Shown here: positions 1 to 7,708 of the stretch, in pieces
Layout of the letters: the number at the start of each line of letters is the position of its first letter
Position numbering within the stretch: position 1 is the stretch's first letter
NCBI GenBank assembly: GCA_049700455.1
Contig: JBNAVJ010000019.1
Span: 1-15,901, forward strand
From: JBNAVJ01 sp049700455
GTDB taxonomy: Bacteria; Bacteroidota; Ignavibacteria; Tepidaquicellales; Tepidaquicellaceae
Direction: 5' to 3'
DNA length: 15,901 nucleotides
Position numbers and translations under genes: made by a program
Notes under the pieces: model-generated
What the model was told of the DNA's origin: nothing
Database searches by the model: none
The model's input: only the letters and a program-made list of their open reading frames with translations

Positions 1-319
1 TGTTTGCTAAAATTATTATATCCGTTGTAATATCAGAATTATAGTTATGAAGGGAGAGTGTGGGCTTTTGTTTTCTTTTATCTTTTATTGTGGGTAGCAA
101 CATTGATTGATAGCATTCCATAGCACATCAGGGTAGAAATGAATGTTTTAGAGTATCTGTTTGGGAACTTCTTGAGATAATCTATTGATACATGATAGAA
201 AAATTTCAACATCTTGTTTGATTTTCAAATTTATCTTTATAGATGGAATTATGTTTCATTAAGTATTTTCAGTTTTTCCGTTTAAAATGATAAATAAATT
301 TTATAATTTATCAATTTGA
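1..319. other. Intergenic leader, no supported gene
   Basis: AT-rich stretch ahead of the tRNA. Only tiny open frames are present, such as a 16-residue frame at 47-97 and a 13-residue frame from 139, neither with coding character or homology I recognise. The promoter of the tRNA-Val/pyrC cluster should lie in the last 60 bases, where the DNA is almost pure A/T. I could not find a convincing TTG-N20-TAnnTTTG match there. The left part may hold the 3' flank of a gene outside the window. Confidence 0.6.
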
Positions 320-393
320 GGGCAATTGGCGCAGTTGGTTAGCGCGCTTCCTTCACACGGAAGAGGTCACTGGTTCGAATCCAGTATTGCCCA
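320..393 (+). tRNA. tRNA-Val (anticodon CAC)
   Basis: A full cloverleaf can be folded by eye. The acceptor stem GGGCAAT (320-326) pairs with ATTGCCC (386-392), followed by discriminator A393. The D arm is GCGC/GCGC (329-332 with 342-345). The anticodon stem CTTCC/GGAAG (347-351 with 359-363) encloses loop TTCACAC, with anticodon CAC at 354-356, which reads the valine codon GUG. The T arm is ACTGG/CCAGT with loop TTCGAAT. The CCA end is not encoded. A run of seven T (395-401) follows directly and pyrC starts at 402, so the tRNA is probably processed from a transcript shared with pyrC. The valyl-tRNA synthetase gene lies about 2.75 kb downstream on the same strand. Confidence 0.96.
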
Positions 394-401
394 CTTTTTT
401 T

Positions 402-1691
402 ATGCTTAACCTATTATTAGAAAATATTGCAATATATTCACCTCTTGATAAACTTAAAGGAAAGAGACTAAGTATTCTTATAGTTAAGGGGAAGATAGAA
501 AAAATCTTTGAACCCGGGACTATTTTCTGGGATAATGTTGAAGTTATTGATTGTAGTGATATAATAGGTATTCCCGGCGTGTTTGATATGCATGTTCATT
601 TTCGTCAGCCCGGGCAAACTTATAAAGAAGATATGTTCTCCGGTTCTCTTGCGGCTGCAAATGGAGGGGTTACTGGTGTTCTTTGTATGCCCAATACAAA
701 TCCTCCTATTGATAATTCCACATTACTTTGTGACCTTAATAAACTTTCCGAAGAGCTACCTATTGAAACACATTTTTCTGCTTGCGTTACAGTGGGTAGA
801 AAAGGTGTGGAGCTGGTGAATTTTAATGAACTAATTTCATCGGGTACGATAGCCTTTACTGATGATGGAAGTCCCGTCTTTAATTCCAGATTATTCAAGA
901 CTGCTCTTGGAGAGCTATCAAAATATGATTTACCATTCTTACAACATTGTGAGGATATTTATCTTTTTAACTCTGGAGTGATGAATGAAGGAGAAGTATC
1001 AAGAAGGCTTGGGTATAAGGGTATTCCTGAAGATAGCGAATCAGTATGTATAGCCAGGGATCTTGAGATTCTTAAATCTGTACCTTCTGCAAAGTATCAT
1101 ATACAGCATATTTCAAGTTATCGTTCAATTGAATTAGTAACTCGTGCAAAAAATGATAATCTACCAGTGACCACCGAAGTTTGTCCACATCATTTTATCC
1201 TGATTGATGAAAATGTTGAGACCTATGGCACTAATGCAAAGATGAATCCGCCACTTAGAACAAAACAAAGTGTGGAATCAATCCTGCAGGCTATAAAAAA
1301 TGATGTGATTGATATTATTGCTACTGACCACGCTCCACATAGTGAGATTGAAAAAGCATTACCTTTTGCTGAGGCTCCATTCGGAATAATTGGTCTGGAA
1401 ACCTTTATTGGTTTGTGTTATACTTATCTGGTTGAGAAAGGAATAATAAGTTTAGAAAAATTGATAGAAAAAATTTCTATTAATCCGCGCAGATTACTTA
1501 ATCTAACTGACATAAGAATAAGAGAAGGGGAGTTTGCAAATTTGACACTGATAAAAACTAACCAGACCTGGAGGGTTGAGAAAAATAAATTTAAATCTAA
1601 ATCCCGTAATACTCCTTTTGACGGCTTTGAACTTAAGTGTAAACCTATAGGAGTAATTTCAAGAAATCAAATTTTTTATAGTGAATTATAA
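402..1691 (+). CDS. pyrC: Dihydroorotase, class I
   Basis: Cytoplasmic amidohydrolase that reversibly cyclises N-carbamoyl-aspartate to dihydroorotate in de novo pyrimidine synthesis. The 429-residue length is normal for class I bacterial enzymes. The metal-binding DMHVH motif is at residues 62-66, followed by FRQPG, GSLAAANGGVTG and the substrate-binding MPNTNPP. Downstream are QHCED, QHISS and the signature ATDHAPHS, which carries the catalytic Asp and metal-ligand His. The frame can be opened five codons earlier at a TTG (387), but that lies inside the tRNA acceptor stem, so the ATG at 402, eight bases past the tRNA, is the better start. No Shine-Dalgarno is visible. The 3' end overlaps the next gene by 11 bases, which suggests co-translation. 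Some class I family members are inactive partners of aspartate carbamoyltransferase, but here the motif residues look intact. Confidence 0.93.
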   Translation: MLNLLLENIAIYSPLDKLKGKRLSILIVKGKIEKIFEPGTIFWDNVEVIDCSDIIGIPGVFDMHVHFRQPGQTYKEDMFSGSLAAANGGVTGVLCMPNTNPPIDNSTLLCDLNKLSEELPIETHFSACVTVGRKGVELVNFNELISSGTIAFTDDGSPVFNSRLFKTALGELSKYDLPFLQHCEDIYLFNSGVMNEGEVSRRLGYKGIPEDSESVCIARDLEILKSVPSAKYHIQHISSYRSIELVTRAKNDNLPVTTEVCPHHFILIDENVETYGTNAKMNPPLRTKQSVESILQAIKNDVIDIIATDHAPHSEIEKALPFAEAPFGIIGLETFIGLCYTYLVEKGIISLEKLIEKISINPRRLLNLTDIRIREGEFANLTLIKTNQTWRVEKNKFKSKSRNTPFDGFELKCKPIGVISRNQIFYSEL

Positions 1692-2370
1692 TCAACTGAA
1701 CATACTTATTACTGACGAGGTTTTTCTCGTTAAAAATGTTTATTGTGTGGGGAAAAACTATGCTGAGCACATAGAGGAAATTAAAGATAATTACACCAGA
1801 CTTGAAGATGAACTACCAGTTATTTTTTTAAAGCCTAATTCAGCGATTGTGTGTAGTGACTCAAAAATCACCATTCCTCAATATAACGGACGAAAACTTG
1901 CTACAACTCTCTCTTATGAGTGTGAAGTTGTTGTAGCGATAGGGAAAGATGGGTTTGCTATTCCTGAAGAGACCGCCAGGGAATATATTACCGGAATCGG
2001 TATAGGTCTTGATATGACTTTAAGAGATTTACAAACTATAGCCAAGCAACGTGGACTACCCTGGGCAGTTTCTAAGGGGTTTATAGGTTCTGCTCCAGTT
2101 TCAGACATATTGCCTATAGAATATATAAAGGACCCTCTACAGTTAAAATTTACCTTAGCAGTTAATGATATTGTAGTGCAAGATTCAAACACTAACTTAA
2201 TGATTAATAATATATATAAGTTAGTATCATTTATATCAAGTGTATTCTCTCTAAAAGAAGGGGATTTAATTTTTACTGGTTCGCCAGGTGGTAGTGGGGT
2301 AGTTCAGGGAGGTGATGTTCTAAAAGCCAATTTAAATGAAGTGGTGAATCTTATAATTTACGTTGAATAA
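1681..2370 (+). CDS. Fumarylacetoacetate hydrolase family protein
   Basis: Cytoplasmic metal-dependent enzyme of the FAH superfamily, whose members hydrolyse or isomerise acylpyruvates and related 2-oxo acids (fumarylpyruvate, acylpyruvate, 2-hydroxyhepta-2,4-dienedioate) or decarboxylate oxaloacetate. The 229 residues form one catalytic domain. Motifs: GKNYAEH (24-30), FLKP (49-52), the metal-binding E80-x-E82 with D111 in GLDMTLRD, SKGF (131-134), and TGSPGGSG near residue 200, where relatives usually have TGTPxGVG. The GTG start overlaps pyrC by 11 bases and puts about 20 residues before GKNYxxH, as in E. coli YcgM. Its stop overlaps the parA start codon by one base, so the genes are probably translationally coupled. 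Substrate cannot be told from sequence; pyrC beside it does not imply a pyrimidine role. Confidence 0.85.
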   Translation: MNYNQLNILITDEVFLVKNVYCVGKNYAEHIEEIKDNYTRLEDELPVIFLKPNSAIVCSDSKITIPQYNGRKLATTLSYECEVVVAIGKDGFAIPEETAREYITGIGIGLDMTLRDLQTIAKQRGLPWAVSKGFIGSAPVSDILPIEYIKDPLQLKFTLAVNDIVVQDSNTNLMINNIYKLVSFISSVFSLKEGDLIFTGSPGGSGVVQGGDVLKANLNEVVNLIIYVE

Positions 2371-3140
2371 TGGGTAAAGTAATATCTATATGTCTGGCAA
2401 AAGGTGGAGTGGGCAAGACAACTTCTGCAGTAAATCTTGCAGCCTCACTTGCTGTTTACGAGCAAAAGACTCTACTTATAGATGTAGATCCTTTTGGTTC
2501 AGCGAATATAGCTCTGGGTTTTACTTCGGATAGAATTAAGGCAGGAATTCTTGAGATTTTTGGTTTTACCAAATCTATTCAATATACAATTCATAAGACA
2601 GAAATTGATTATCTGGACTTTGTACCATCAAACATTGTTTCTCTCAACGCAGATGAAAAGTTTGTCCGTTCAGCTGAGAATAAAACCGTTTTGAAGAATG
2701 CTCTTAAAGACATAAAAAATGAGTATGATTATATTATAATTGATTGTCCTCCAATCTTGCGTGGGGTTACTACAAACGCCCTTACAGCTTCTGACTCTGT
2801 TTTAATTCCGGTTAAGTGTGGTTATCTTACTCTTGATGCTCTTGATAAACTTTTCAATTATGTCCAGTGGATACGAGAAATTTCTAATCCTGAACTCAAG
2901 ATTGAAGGAATATTTTTCACAATGTATGAAAAAAACTCTAAAGTAACGGAAATTTCAGAACGTGAGCTTAAAATCAAATATAAAGATTACCTGATGAATA
3001 CATATATTCCTGCTTCTAATTTACTAAATGAAGCTACATTTTATGGTAAACCGCTCTGTTTATACCAGATCAGTTCTGCTGGAGCTATTGCATATCTTGA
3101 TCTTGCTTATGAAATTATGACAAAAAATAAAAGTTCTTAG
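2370..3140 (+). CDS. ParA/Soj-family ATPase
   Basis: Deviant-Walker-A P-loop ATPase of the ParA/MinD superfamily, whose members position chromosomes, plasmids or protein complexes by ATP-dependent dimerisation on DNA or membrane. Visible motifs in the 256 residues: KGGVGKTT (11-18) with the signature lysine K11, Walker A' IDVDPFGSA (37-45; the family usually has DPQGN/S), and Walker B IIIDCPP (122-128). A typical ParA C-terminal part follows (LNEATFYGKPL, then YLDLAYEIM). There is no N-terminal HTH and no C-terminal amphipathic MinD-type membrane helix. No parB, centromere-like repeat or cognate partner is visible nearby. It sits between the FAH gene (1-base overlap) and valS (5-base gap), so it looks like a passenger in this operon. 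It could be chromosomal soj or an orphan ParA for another cargo. Confidence 0.88.
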   Translation: MGKVISICLAKGGVGKTTSAVNLAASLAVYEQKTLLIDVDPFGSANIALGFTSDRIKAGILEIFGFTKSIQYTIHKTEIDYLDFVPSNIVSLNADEKFVRSAENKTVLKNALKDIKNEYDYIIIDCPPILRGVTTNALTASDSVLIPVKCGYLTLDALDKLFNYVQWIREISNPELKIEGIFFTMYEKNSKVTEISERELKIKYKDYLMNTYIPASNLLNEATFYGKPLCLYQISSAGAIAYLDLAYEIMTKNKSS

Positions 3141-3145
3141 TAATT

Positions 3146-5785
3146 ATGAAAGAATTCCCTAACAAATATAACCCTTTAGAAGTTGAGTCCAGATGGCGAT
3201 CCTTCTGGGAAAAAGAAAAAATCTATCAATCAAGTGTTAATCCTGATAAACCAAAATATTCAGTTGTTATACCGCCGCCGAATGTTACAGGTATTTTGCA
3301 TATCGGACATATCTTAAACAATACAATTCAGGACATTTATTGTAGATGGAAACGGATGTTAGGATTTGAGGTGTGTTGGGTTCCTGGTATGGATCATGCA
3401 GGAATTGCAACTCAGATTATGGTTGAGAGATACCTTGCTGAACAGGGGATTAGTAAATATACTTTAGGAAGAGAAAAGTTTATTGAAGAGGTCTGGAAAT
3501 GGAAAGAAAAACATGGGGGTATAATTTTAAACCAGCTGAAAAAACTTGGTGTCTCTGTTGACTGGAGTAAAGAGAGATTTACGCTTGATGAAGGACTTTC
3601 AAAAGCCGTGAGGGAAGTCTTTGTTGATTTATATAAGAAAGGATATGTTTATAGAGGTAAAAGGATTATTAATTGGGACCCTGTTTCTCAAACTGCTTTA
3701 AGTGATGATGAAATTGAGTTTCGTGAAGTCCATGATAAACTATATTTTGTAAAATACCCATTTGTAGATGGGGAAGGGGATATTTTGATAGCTACCACAA
3801 GGCCGGAAACAATGTTTGGAGATGTTGCGGTTGCTGTACACCCGACTGATAACAGATATAAAAACTTTATTGGCAAAGAAGTAATCCTGCCTGTAAATGG
3901 TAAGCATATACCTGTTATTGCTGATGAATATGTAGATCCTGAATTTGGAACAGGAGCATTGAAAATAACACCTGCACATGACCTTAACGATTTTGAGATT
4001 GGACTTAGACATAATCTGCCACAGATTAATATTCTTGATAAGGATGCCCGTTTGAACGAACTTGCATTTGAATTTAAAGGACTTGATGTATTTACAGCTC
4101 GTAAAGAAGTTGTGAAAAAACTAAAATCAGAAGGCTACCTTGTTAAAGAAGAAGAATATGTCCATAATGTATCTTTTGGACAGAAGTCGGGGGCAGTTAT
4201 TGAACCCATATTATCAGATCAATGGTTTGTCAGAATGGATAAGCTTGCCAGTCCTGCTCTTAAAGTAGTGAATGAAGGAAAAATTAGGTTTCATCCTGAC
4301 AGATATGTCAAGGTTTATAATCATTGGATGGAGAACATTCGTGATTGGTGTATCTCACGTCAGTTATGGTGGGGACATCAAATTCCAATATGGTATCATA
4401 AGGAAACTGGTGAAGTATATTGTGATGTCAATCCTCCAGAAGATATTGAAAACTGGATTCAGGATCCTGATGTGCTTGACACCTGGTTTTCATCCTGGCT
4501 ATGGCCCTTTAGTGTTTTTGGGTGGGAGAACTCTGAGCGTGACCGTGAAAATAAAGAACTAAATTATTATTATCCTACAGATTTTCTCTCTACTGCTGCT
4601 GATATAATATTTCTCTGGGTTGCCAGAATGATTATGGCTGGCCTTGAATATATGAAAGACATTCCATTCAAAGATGTTTATTTTCATTCAATTGTTCGAG
4701 ATGGTAAAGGCAGAAAAATGTCTAAAACTCTTGGGAATTCTCCTGATCCACTTGATATAATGAATAAATATGGAACTGATGCGCTTCGCTTTACCATAAT
4801 ATATCTTGCACCACTGGGTAATGATATTCTTTTCGATGAAGATAAAACAGAAATCGGGCGCAATTTTATTACCAAGCTCTGGAACGCCGGTCGGTTTTTG
4901 TATCTAACTAAAGAAAGATTATTTAATTCTGAAGAGTATGGTACAGCACAACCTGAATATGATTTTATTGATGCCTGGATTGACTCAAGATTTGCTCATA
5001 CTCTACAGATGGTAAAGAGAAATCTTGATGAATACAAACTCAACGAATATGCAAAATCCCTTTATTCCTTTGTATGGAATGATTTCTGTGACTGGTATAT
5101 CGAGCTTCTGAAAATTAAAATAGAGACTAACAAATTAGCAGCTCGTTCTATCATTAATGCATCAATTGAAATATATAAAAACGTTTTGAAGTTACTTCAT
5201 CCTGTCATTCCTTTTGTAACGGAGGAACTCTGGCATATATTCAGTTTCTCAGACGAAATGAAAACAATTTCGTTTGAGAAGTTTCCCGAACTTTTCAATG
5301 ATAAGATTAGTCTTGATGCAGAGGAAAAATTTGAAAAGTTTATAGAAATAATTATTGCTATTCGCAATTTGAGAGCGGAAAATAAGATTCCTTATTCAAG
5401 AAAATGCAGAGTAACCATCAAAGCCTCAGCTGAAGATATGATTTTATGTGATAGTCGTTATTACAACTTGATAGTAAAACTTTGTAATCTCGAAGCCCTC
5501 AGTGTTTATGATGAATCATATCAGATGAAAGATATAGCTGTTTCAAACGTGCTTCCAAATTACGAAATATTTCTTTTATTGGATAACCAGTCAAGAGAAG
5601 AGGAATTTAATAGGGAGAAATTTATAAAAGAAAAAATAAAACTTGAAAAATATCTCCATAATCTTGAACAGAAATTGAAAAACGAAAACTTCCTTTCAAA
5701 GGCGTCTCCTGCCGTTATTGAACAGGAAAGAGAAAAGTATAAAGAAGCTCTTGCAAAACTTGAGAAGCTTGGTAAATTGCTCTAA
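3146..5785 (+). CDS. valS: Valyl-tRNA synthetase
   Basis: Class I aminoacyl-tRNA synthetase that charges tRNA-Val with valine and edits mischarged threonine. The length of 879 residues is normal. The Rossmann domain carries PPPNVTG followed by the HIGH motif (HIGH, 52-55). The CP1 editing domain has TTRPETMFGD (about 217-226). The second signature GRKMSKTLGN has KMSKT at 524-528, a common ValRS form of KMSKS. An anticodon-binding helical domain follows (NDFCDWYIELLK). A charged C-terminal coiled coil (about 810-879) matches the ValRS tRNA-binding arm. The ATG lies five bases after parA, so the gene is probably transcribed with the cluster starting at tRNA-Val(CAC), one of its own substrates. 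No leader hairpin or T-box-like element precedes it. Its stop codon is part of the terminator palindrome. Confidence 0.98.
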   Translation: MKEFPNKYNPLEVESRWRSFWEKEKIYQSSVNPDKPKYSVVIPPPNVTGILHIGHILNNTIQDIYCRWKRMLGFEVCWVPGMDHAGIATQIMVERYLAEQGISKYTLGREKFIEEVWKWKEKHGGIILNQLKKLGVSVDWSKERFTLDEGLSKAVREVFVDLYKKGYVYRGKRIINWDPVSQTALSDDEIEFREVHDKLYFVKYPFVDGEGDILIATTRPETMFGDVAVAVHPTDNRYKNFIGKEVILPVNGKHIPVIADEYVDPEFGTGALKITPAHDLNDFEIGLRHNLPQINILDKDARLNELAFEFKGLDVFTARKEVVKKLKSEGYLVKEEEYVHNVSFGQKSGAVIEPILSDQWFVRMDKLASPALKVVNEGKIRFHPDRYVKVYNHWMENIRDWCISRQLWWGHQIPIWYHKETGEVYCDVNPPEDIENWIQDPDVLDTWFSSWLWPFSVFGWENSERDRENKELNYYYPTDFLSTAADIIFLWVARMIMAGLEYMKDIPFKDVYFHSIVRDGKGRKMSKTLGNSPDPLDIMNKYGTDALRFTIIYLAPLGNDILFDEDKTEIGRNFITKLWNAGRFLYLTKERLFNSEEYGTAQPEYDFIDAWIDSRFAHTLQMVKRNLDEYKLNEYAKSLYSFVWNDFCDWYIELLKIKIETNKLAARSIINASIEIYKNVLKLLHPVIPFVTEELWHIFSFSDEMKTISFEKFPELFNDKISLDAEEKFEKFIEIIIAIRNLRAENKIPYSRKCRVTIKASAEDMILCDSRYYNLIVKLCNLEALSVYDESYQMKDIAVSNVLPNYEIFLLLDNQSREEEFNREKFIKEKIKLEKYLHNLEQKLKNENFLSKASPAVIEQEREKYKEALAKLEKLGKLL

Positions 5786-5821
5786 ACTAAAAAGCCTCTC
5801 AATTGAGAGGCTTTTTAGTTT
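5784..5821. terminator. Bidirectional intrinsic terminator (perfect palindrome)
   Basis: A perfect 38-base inverted repeat centred between 5802 and 5803. Each arm has A/T-rich outer bases, then AAAAAGCCTCTC, with AATT at the centre. The GC-rich stem GCCTCTC/GAGAGGC is followed by a T run on the plus strand and, by symmetry, on the minus strand. It lies between the convergent valS and the minus-strand gene ending at 5825, so it should stop transcription from both sides. Two bases of the valS TAA stop are inside the palindrome. Confidence 0.93.
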
Positions 5822-5824
5822 TTA

Positions 5825-7159
5825 CTATCTCTTATGCTTCAGGAAGTCTGAAATAATATCAGTTAAATCAGGTTTCCCGATCTCCTGGAGTTTGTATGTA
5901 ACCCTTACGGTTTTATGTTTGATTTTTATCAGGCGACGTAAGTCAATAGGTGTTCCAATAATAACTGTCTCGCAGGGGACACGGTTTATTGTGGTTTCAA
6001 GGTCTTTAATCTGTTGTGCCCCATATCCCATTGCTGGTAAAAGTGTTCCAACCTCAGGATACTTTTCATAAGTTTCTCTGATACTTTTTACAGCATAAGG
6101 TCTGGGATCTATTATTTCTTTTGCACCAAATTTCTTTGCTGCAATCACACCAGCACCATATTTCATTTCTCCATGTGTAAGTGTAGGACCATCTTCTACA
6201 ACAAGTACCTTCCTGTCTTTTATGAGGGGTATGTCAGAATCATTTTCCAGAGAAATAGGAGAAGCGGCTTCAACTACTATTGCTTTCGAATTTATTTTTT
6301 GAATACTATCACGAACCCTCTGAATATTTTCCGGTGCAGCTGAATCAATTTTATTGATTACAATTACATCTGCTATGTTAAGGTTTGTTAAACCTGGATA
6401 GTATGTTAACTCGTGGCCAGGTCTATGTGGATCGGTAACTGTTATTACTAAATCTGCTTTGTAAAAGGGCATATCATTGTTACCACCGTCCCAGAGAATA
6501 ACGTCAGCTTCTTTTTCTGCTTCGCGGATTATAGCTTCATAGTCAACACCTGCATATATAACATTTCCACGTGTGATATGCGGTTCATATTCTTCCATTT
6601 CTTCAATGGTACATTTATGCCTCTTCAAATCATTAAGCGTAGCAAATCTCTGAACTTTTTGGGCTACAAGATTTCCGTATGGCATTGGATGTCTTATAGC
6701 AACAACATTTTTATTCATTGATTTTAAAATTTCAATCACCTTGCGAGAGGTCTGGCTTTTGCCTGCACCAGTTCTAATTGCTACCACAGCTATTACCGGC
6801 TTTGAAGATTTAATAGCTGTCTGAGTGTAGCCAAGCATTTTAAATGCAGCCCCATTTGCTGTTACTAAAGATGCCTTTTCCATTACATAATTGAAATTGA
6901 CATCAGAATAGGAAAAGACAACTTCGTCAATGTTGTGTTTCTTGATAAGGTTTACCAGTTCAGACTCAGGATAAATCGGAATCCCTTCAGGATAAAGCTT
7001 TCCACTTAGCTTAGCAGGATATTTACGATCATCAATGTAAGGTATTTGTGTTGCGGTAAATGCAACAACATCATAACGTGAATTGTCACGGTAGAGAACA
7101 TTGAAATTATGAAAATCCCTACCAGCAGCCCCCATTATTAGTACTTTAATTCTGTCCAT
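5825..7159 (-). CDS. Cyclic 2,3-diphosphoglycerate synthetase-like P-loop protein
   Basis: The 444 residues resemble the predicted-GTPase family that includes archaeal cyclic 2,3-diphosphoglycerate synthetase, which closes the phosphoanhydride ring of 2,3-diphosphoglycerate using ATP. The N-terminal part (about 1-115) looks Rossmann-like, with MGAAGRDFHNFN. A P-loop domain follows: RTGAGKSQTSR (129-139), RHPMPYG (156-162), WDGGNND (223-229), TDPHRPGHE (242-250) and the G4-like base-recognition motif NKID (269-272). C-terminal motifs include EDGPTLTHGEMKYGAG and PAMGYG. The domain order and length are those of this family. The ATG at 7159 gives a start close to the Rossmann glycines. It is divergent from the thioesterase gene, with an 84-base intergenic region, and ends at a two-way terminator. 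Most bacterial relatives have no tested function, so the cDPG reaction is a family-based inference only. Confidence 0.75.
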   Translation of the reverse strand: MDRIKVLIMGAAGRDFHNFNVLYRDNSRYDVVAFTATQIPYIDDRKYPAKLSGKLYPEGIPIYPESELVNLIKKHNIDEVVFSYSDVNFNYVMEKASLVTANGAAFKMLGYTQTAIKSSKPVIAVVAIRTGAGKSQTSRKVIEILKSMNKNVVAIRHPMPYGNLVAQKVQRFATLNDLKRHKCTIEEMEEYEPHITRGNVIYAGVDYEAIIREAEKEADVILWDGGNNDMPFYKADLVITVTDPHRPGHELTYYPGLTNLNIADVIVINKIDSAAPENIQRVRDSIQKINSKAIVVEAASPISLENDSDIPLIKDRKVLVVEDGPTLTHGEMKYGAGVIAAKKFGAKEIIDPRPYAVKSIRETYEKYPEVGTLLPAMGYGAQQIKDLETTINRVPCETVIIGTPIDLRRLIKIKHKTVRVTYKLQEIGKPDLTDIISDFLKHKR

Positions 7160-7243
7160 AAAAGAGTATATTTACTTAATAGAGTTCAGATACTGTAAAA
7201 CATTAATATACTTAAATTTAAATTGAGATTAAACCCATAAATT

Positions 7244-7696
7244 ATGCTTAAACGTCTATCAATCTTTAAACATAAATGTAATGTACAGGTAAGAACTTTT
7301 GATGTAGATTCTCAGGGGATTGTACATAATGCTGTTTACCTGCAATATTTTGAAATTGGTAGAGTGGAATACCGCAAAAGCTTTGGTTATAGACTCTTGA
7401 GAAATGGTTTTTTTGAAGATGGTATGAAGATTGTTGTGGTAAAAAATGTAATTGATTACCTCTCGTTTGCTTTTCTTGATGATATGCTTGATATATATTC
7501 AAGGATTAAATGGATTAAAAATTCCAGCTTCTGTTTTGAACAGGTTATGGTTAATTCTGAAACTAATCAACTTATTGCATCGGCACTTGGAGTTCTGGTG
7601 AATCTAAATCCCCATACAAATGTGCCTCAAAAATTAAGTGAGAAGTTTATTAAAGAAGTGAAAAATTTTGAAAAAAGAATTTTGATAAAACGATAG
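7244..7696 (+). CDS. Acyl-CoA thioesterase, 4HBT/YbgC-type hotdog fold
   Basis: Small (150-residue) single-domain hotdog protein, probably a cytoplasmic tetramer hydrolysing acyl-CoA thioesters. The family signature is clear near the N-terminus: RTFDVDSQGIVHNAVYLQ (17-34), with D22 at the place of the catalytic Asp of 4-hydroxybenzoyl-CoA thioesterase and YbgC, then YFEIGRVEY. The central helix and second strand block (DYLSFAFLDDMLDIYSRI) are also typical. YbgC in proteobacteria sits with tol-pal genes, but no tol-pal gene is nearby here, so no pathway is indicated. The ATG start lacks a clear Shine-Dalgarno. The gene converges on the T9SS gene at 7709, with a 12-base gap and no terminator hairpin. 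Substrate chain length cannot be predicted. Confidence 0.85.
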   Translation: MLKRLSIFKHKCNVQVRTFDVDSQGIVHNAVYLQYFEIGRVEYRKSFGYRLLRNGFFEDGMKIVVVKNVIDYLSFAFLDDMLDIYSRIKWIKNSSFCFEQVMVNSETNQLIASALGVLVNLNPHTNVPQKLSEKFIKEVKNFEKRILIKR

Positions 7697-7708
7697 GAAG
7701 AGGATTTT

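Noticed and set aside
47..97. Tiny 16-residue open frame before the tRNA
   Set aside because: Too short, without homology or context; likely chance.
387..401. Extending pyrC upstream to a TTG at 387
   Set aside because: It would place coding sequence inside the tRNA acceptor stem and add residues with no family support.
620..898. 92-residue open frame on the minus strand inside pyrC
   Set aside because: It lies fully opposite a well supported gene and shows no recognisable protein features. The other overlapping frames inside valS, the T9SS genes and the acyltransferase gene were rejected for the same reason.
2370..3145. Chromosome partition (ParABS) locus
   Set aside because: No parB, parS-like palindromes, gidA/gidB or other origin genes are present; only the ATPase is seen.
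3050..3145. T-box or attenuation leader before valS
   Set aside because: Only five bases separate parA from valS and no leader structure or T-box motif is visible.
7697..7708. Terminator between the convergent thioesterase and T9SS genes
   Set aside because: The 12-base gap has a T run but no hairpin.
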